Below are positions 16,267 to 17,497 of a stretch of 17,497 bases of DNA, piece by piece. Each line of letters opens with the position of its first letter. The stretch's first letter is position 1. Under the pieces are notes generated by a model that worked only from the letters and a program-made list of their open reading frames with translations, was not told the DNA's origin and searched no databases. Source of the stretch: DATCZB01 sp035513215 (GTDB lineage Bacteria; Pseudomonadota; Gammaproteobacteria; Steroidobacterales; Rariloculaceae); the NCBI GenBank assembly GCA_035513215.1, contig DATKCK010000003.1, positions 1 to 17,497 of the forward strand, read 5' to 3'. The position numbers and the translations under genes are program-made.

Positions 16267-17183
16267 ATATCGCCGAAATCGTCCGGGCGGCGCTTGAACT
16301 TCTTGTAAGCCCAAAGGTATTGCTCGGGCACCTCGCGAATGCGCGCTTCGAGCAAGGCCACGAGTCTCTTCGTATCGGCGAGGGCGTCGTCGGTCGGGAA
16401 GCCCGGCAGTGGCGGCTCGATCTCGACGGTATAGGTGCGCTCATCGGCGTTGCGGCGAAACCAGTAGGGCAGAACCGGCGCTCCGCTGATTTTCGCGATC
16501 TTCGAGGTCGCGACGTTCGTCGTCGCGGGCTCGCCGAAGAAAGGAATCATCGCGCTTTGATTGCCGAGATAAGTCTGATCGGGCATGTAGAGCACGGCTT
16601 CGTTTCGCTTCAGGAGCCGAATCAGCAGACGAACGTTGTCGCGCGGCACCTGCATCGACGAGAACCGGCTTCGGCCCTCGAGTATCAGCCAGTCCATCAT
16701 CGCGTTGCGCTGTGGGCGGTAGAGGCTCGAGACCGTGCCCGGATAGTCCTCGAGGACGCAGACGCCGATCTCGATCGGCGTGAAGTGAGCCGTGACGAGC
16801 AGCGCGCCGCGCCCTCCGGCAAGCGCCGCGTCGAGATGCTCGAGCCCCCGGATCTCGACCCGCTCATGGAGCTTCGCTATCGGCGTGAACCAGCCGACCC
16901 CCATCTCGACCACGGACAGGCCGAGCGAGCGAAAGTGGCGTCTTAGCAGTCGCTCGCGCTCGCGGCCCGCCAGCTCCGGAAAGCAGATCTCGAGATTACG
17001 CCGGGCGATCCTGCGCTCGCGCCGATTGAGCGTGAAGAAGATCCCACCGACCGCGGCGCCGAGCCAAAGCTGAGCGCCGACCGGCAGACGGGCCGAGATC
17101 CGCATGACGGCGAAGAGGACCCAGGTCGGCCAATATCGCGGTGCCCGGAAGCGGCTCAGGGACGACTCGGTCGGTTCGTTCAT
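16257..17183 (-). CDS. lpxL: Lipid A biosynthesis acyltransferase, LpxL/HtrB family
   Basis: This family transfers a secondary acyl chain (laurate in E. coli) onto Kdo-modified lipid A precursor at the inner membrane. The 308-aa protein starts with the APRYWPTWVLFAVMRISARLP region, a single membrane anchor (about 16-50). It has the NRRERRIARRNLEICFPEL segment and the catalytic H-x4-E motif HFTPIE (His133/Glu138). It also has SLYRPQRNAMMDWLI, a VLYMPDQTYLGNQSAMIPFFG block near residue 200, and a C-terminal WAYKKFKRRPDD. All expected motifs are intact. ATG 17183 is in the right place for the family; its ribosome site is weak. Acyl-chain length, and LpxL versus LpxM-like assignment, cannot be settled here; the sequence looks closer to LpxL. 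Confidence 0.92.
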   Translation of the reverse strand: MNEPTESSLSRFRAPRYWPTWVLFAVMRISARLPVGAQLWLGAAVGGIFFTLNRRERRIARRNLEICFPELAGRERERLLRRHFRSLGLSVVEMGVGWFTPIAKLHERVEIRGLEHLDAALAGGRGALLVTAHFTPIEIGVCVLEDYPGTVSSLYRPQRNAMMDWLILEGRSRFSSMQVPRDNVRLLIRLLKRNEAVLYMPDQTYLGNQSAMIPFFGEPATTNVATSKIAKISGAPVLPYWFRRNADERTYTVEIEPPLPGFPTDDALADTKRLVALLEARIREVPEQYLWAYKKFKRRPDDFGDIYS

Positions 17184-17239
17184 AGGCAGGCATCGGCGAG
17201 TCTAGCAGCTCCCGGCCGGCGACAAGCGTGACGCGGGGC

Positions 17240-17269
17240 TTGGCACGCGGGGCCCGGCCCGGGTAGAGT
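17240..17269 (+). promoter_or_regulatory. Candidate promoter of the L,D-transpeptidase-like gene
   Basis: TTGGCA (17240-17245) and TAGAGT (17264-17269) are 18 bases apart and resemble a sigma70 promoter. A transcript would start at about 17276, almost at the coding start, leaving a very short leader or none. No ribosome site is visible before the ATG at 17285. Confidence 0.4.
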
Positions 17270-17284
17270 CGCGCCGTGAGACCG

Positions 17285-17497
17285 ATGAAGTCGAAGTCGA
17301 TCCGAGCCCTGCTGCTGCCGATTGCGGCACTCGCGCTCGCGGCCGGCGGCGGTGCCGCCGATACGGCGCAGGCACCCGATCGCATCGTCGTCATCAAATC
17401 CGAGCGCAAGCTGATGCTGATGAACGGCGAAACCGTGCTGCGCAGCATGAACATTGCGCTCGGCCTGATGCCGCGCGGCCCGAAGCGCGAGGAGGGC
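17285..17497 (+). CDS. L,D-transpeptidase (YkuD-like) family protein, N-terminal part only
   Basis: Seventy-one codons are visible before the window ends. Residues 1-30 form a Sec signal peptide: MKSKSIRALLLPIAALALAA, then GGGAADTAQA, with cleavage likely near ADTAQA. The mature part begins APDRIVVIKSERKLMLMNGE and continues TVLRSMNIALGLMPRGPKRE. This matches the first strands of YkuD/ErfK-type L,D-transpeptidase domains, which cross-link peptidoglycan or attach proteins to it. The catalytic His/Cys region lies beyond the edge, so activity cannot be checked. ATG 17285 was preferred; a GTG at 17276 in the same frame is an alternative start. The gene is divergent from lpxL. Confidence 0.75.
   Translation, partial: MKSKSIRALLLPIAALALAAGGGAADTAQAPDRIVVIKSERKLMLMNGETVLRSMNIALGLMPRGPKREEG

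Noticed and set aside
17240..17256. TTGGCACG resembling a sigma54 -24 element
   Set aside because: The required GC of the -12 element is not at the right distance (CC is found there), so it does not fit sigma54.

Overview
The window comes from a GC-rich member of the Gammaproteobacteria, probably an environmental or little-cultured lineage. This rests on two gene orders typical of that class (cutA-dsbD-tlpA-like-aroQ-accB-accC beside groESL, and glnE beside inner-core LPS genes) and on the LPS enzymes HldD, WaaF, KdkA and LpxL. It is an inference from synteny and motifs, without phylogeny. A CIRCE operator in front of groES implies an HrcA repressor elsewhere in the genome, which many gammaproteobacteria such as E. 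coli lack.

Layout. Positions 1-5334 (minus strand) hold cutA, dsbD, a TlpA-like thioredoxin, aroQ, accB and accC, transcribed leftwards; accC runs off the left edge. These cover periplasmic thiol reduction, the shikimate dehydratase and the biotin carrier/biotin carboxylase of acetyl-CoA carboxylase. Divergently, 5410-7572 is the groES-groEL heat-shock operon, with a promoter overlapping a perfect CIRCE and a strong intrinsic terminator. Positions 7667-8260 hold the broken remains of an S41 (C-terminal-processing-type) peptidase gene, possibly joined to a piece of a second gene. Then, on the plus strand, come a CHAD-domain protein, an AlbA_2/Schlafen-like protein with a beta-rich C-terminal half, and glnE (8348-13272), closely spaced. 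They are followed by a small zf-CHCC zinc-finger gene, hldD, waaF and kdkA (13324-16266). lpxL lies convergently on the minus strand, its 3' end overlapping kdkA by 10 bp. At the right edge is the signal peptide and start of an L,D-transpeptidase-like protein.

How the genes work together. HldD makes the ADP-heptose that WaaF transfers, KdkA phosphorylates Kdo, and LpxL acylates the Kdo-lipid A precursor, so 13549-17183 is an inner-core/lipid A module. DsbD carries cytoplasmic reducing power to the periplasm, and its TlpA-like neighbour is a plausible client. GlnE adjusts glutamine synthetase by adenylylation.

Most of the window is conserved core genome. The less ordinary parts are the tandem N-terminal domains of DsbD, the overlapping sigma70/sigma32-like promoter plus CIRCE, the decayed peptidase gene, and the CHAD + AlbA_2 pair upstream of glnE. 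I found no CRISPR array, tRNA, rRNA, insertion sequence or prophage gene. I see no clear sign of a complete undescribed system; the CHAD/AlbA_2 pair is the best candidate for something uncharacterised.
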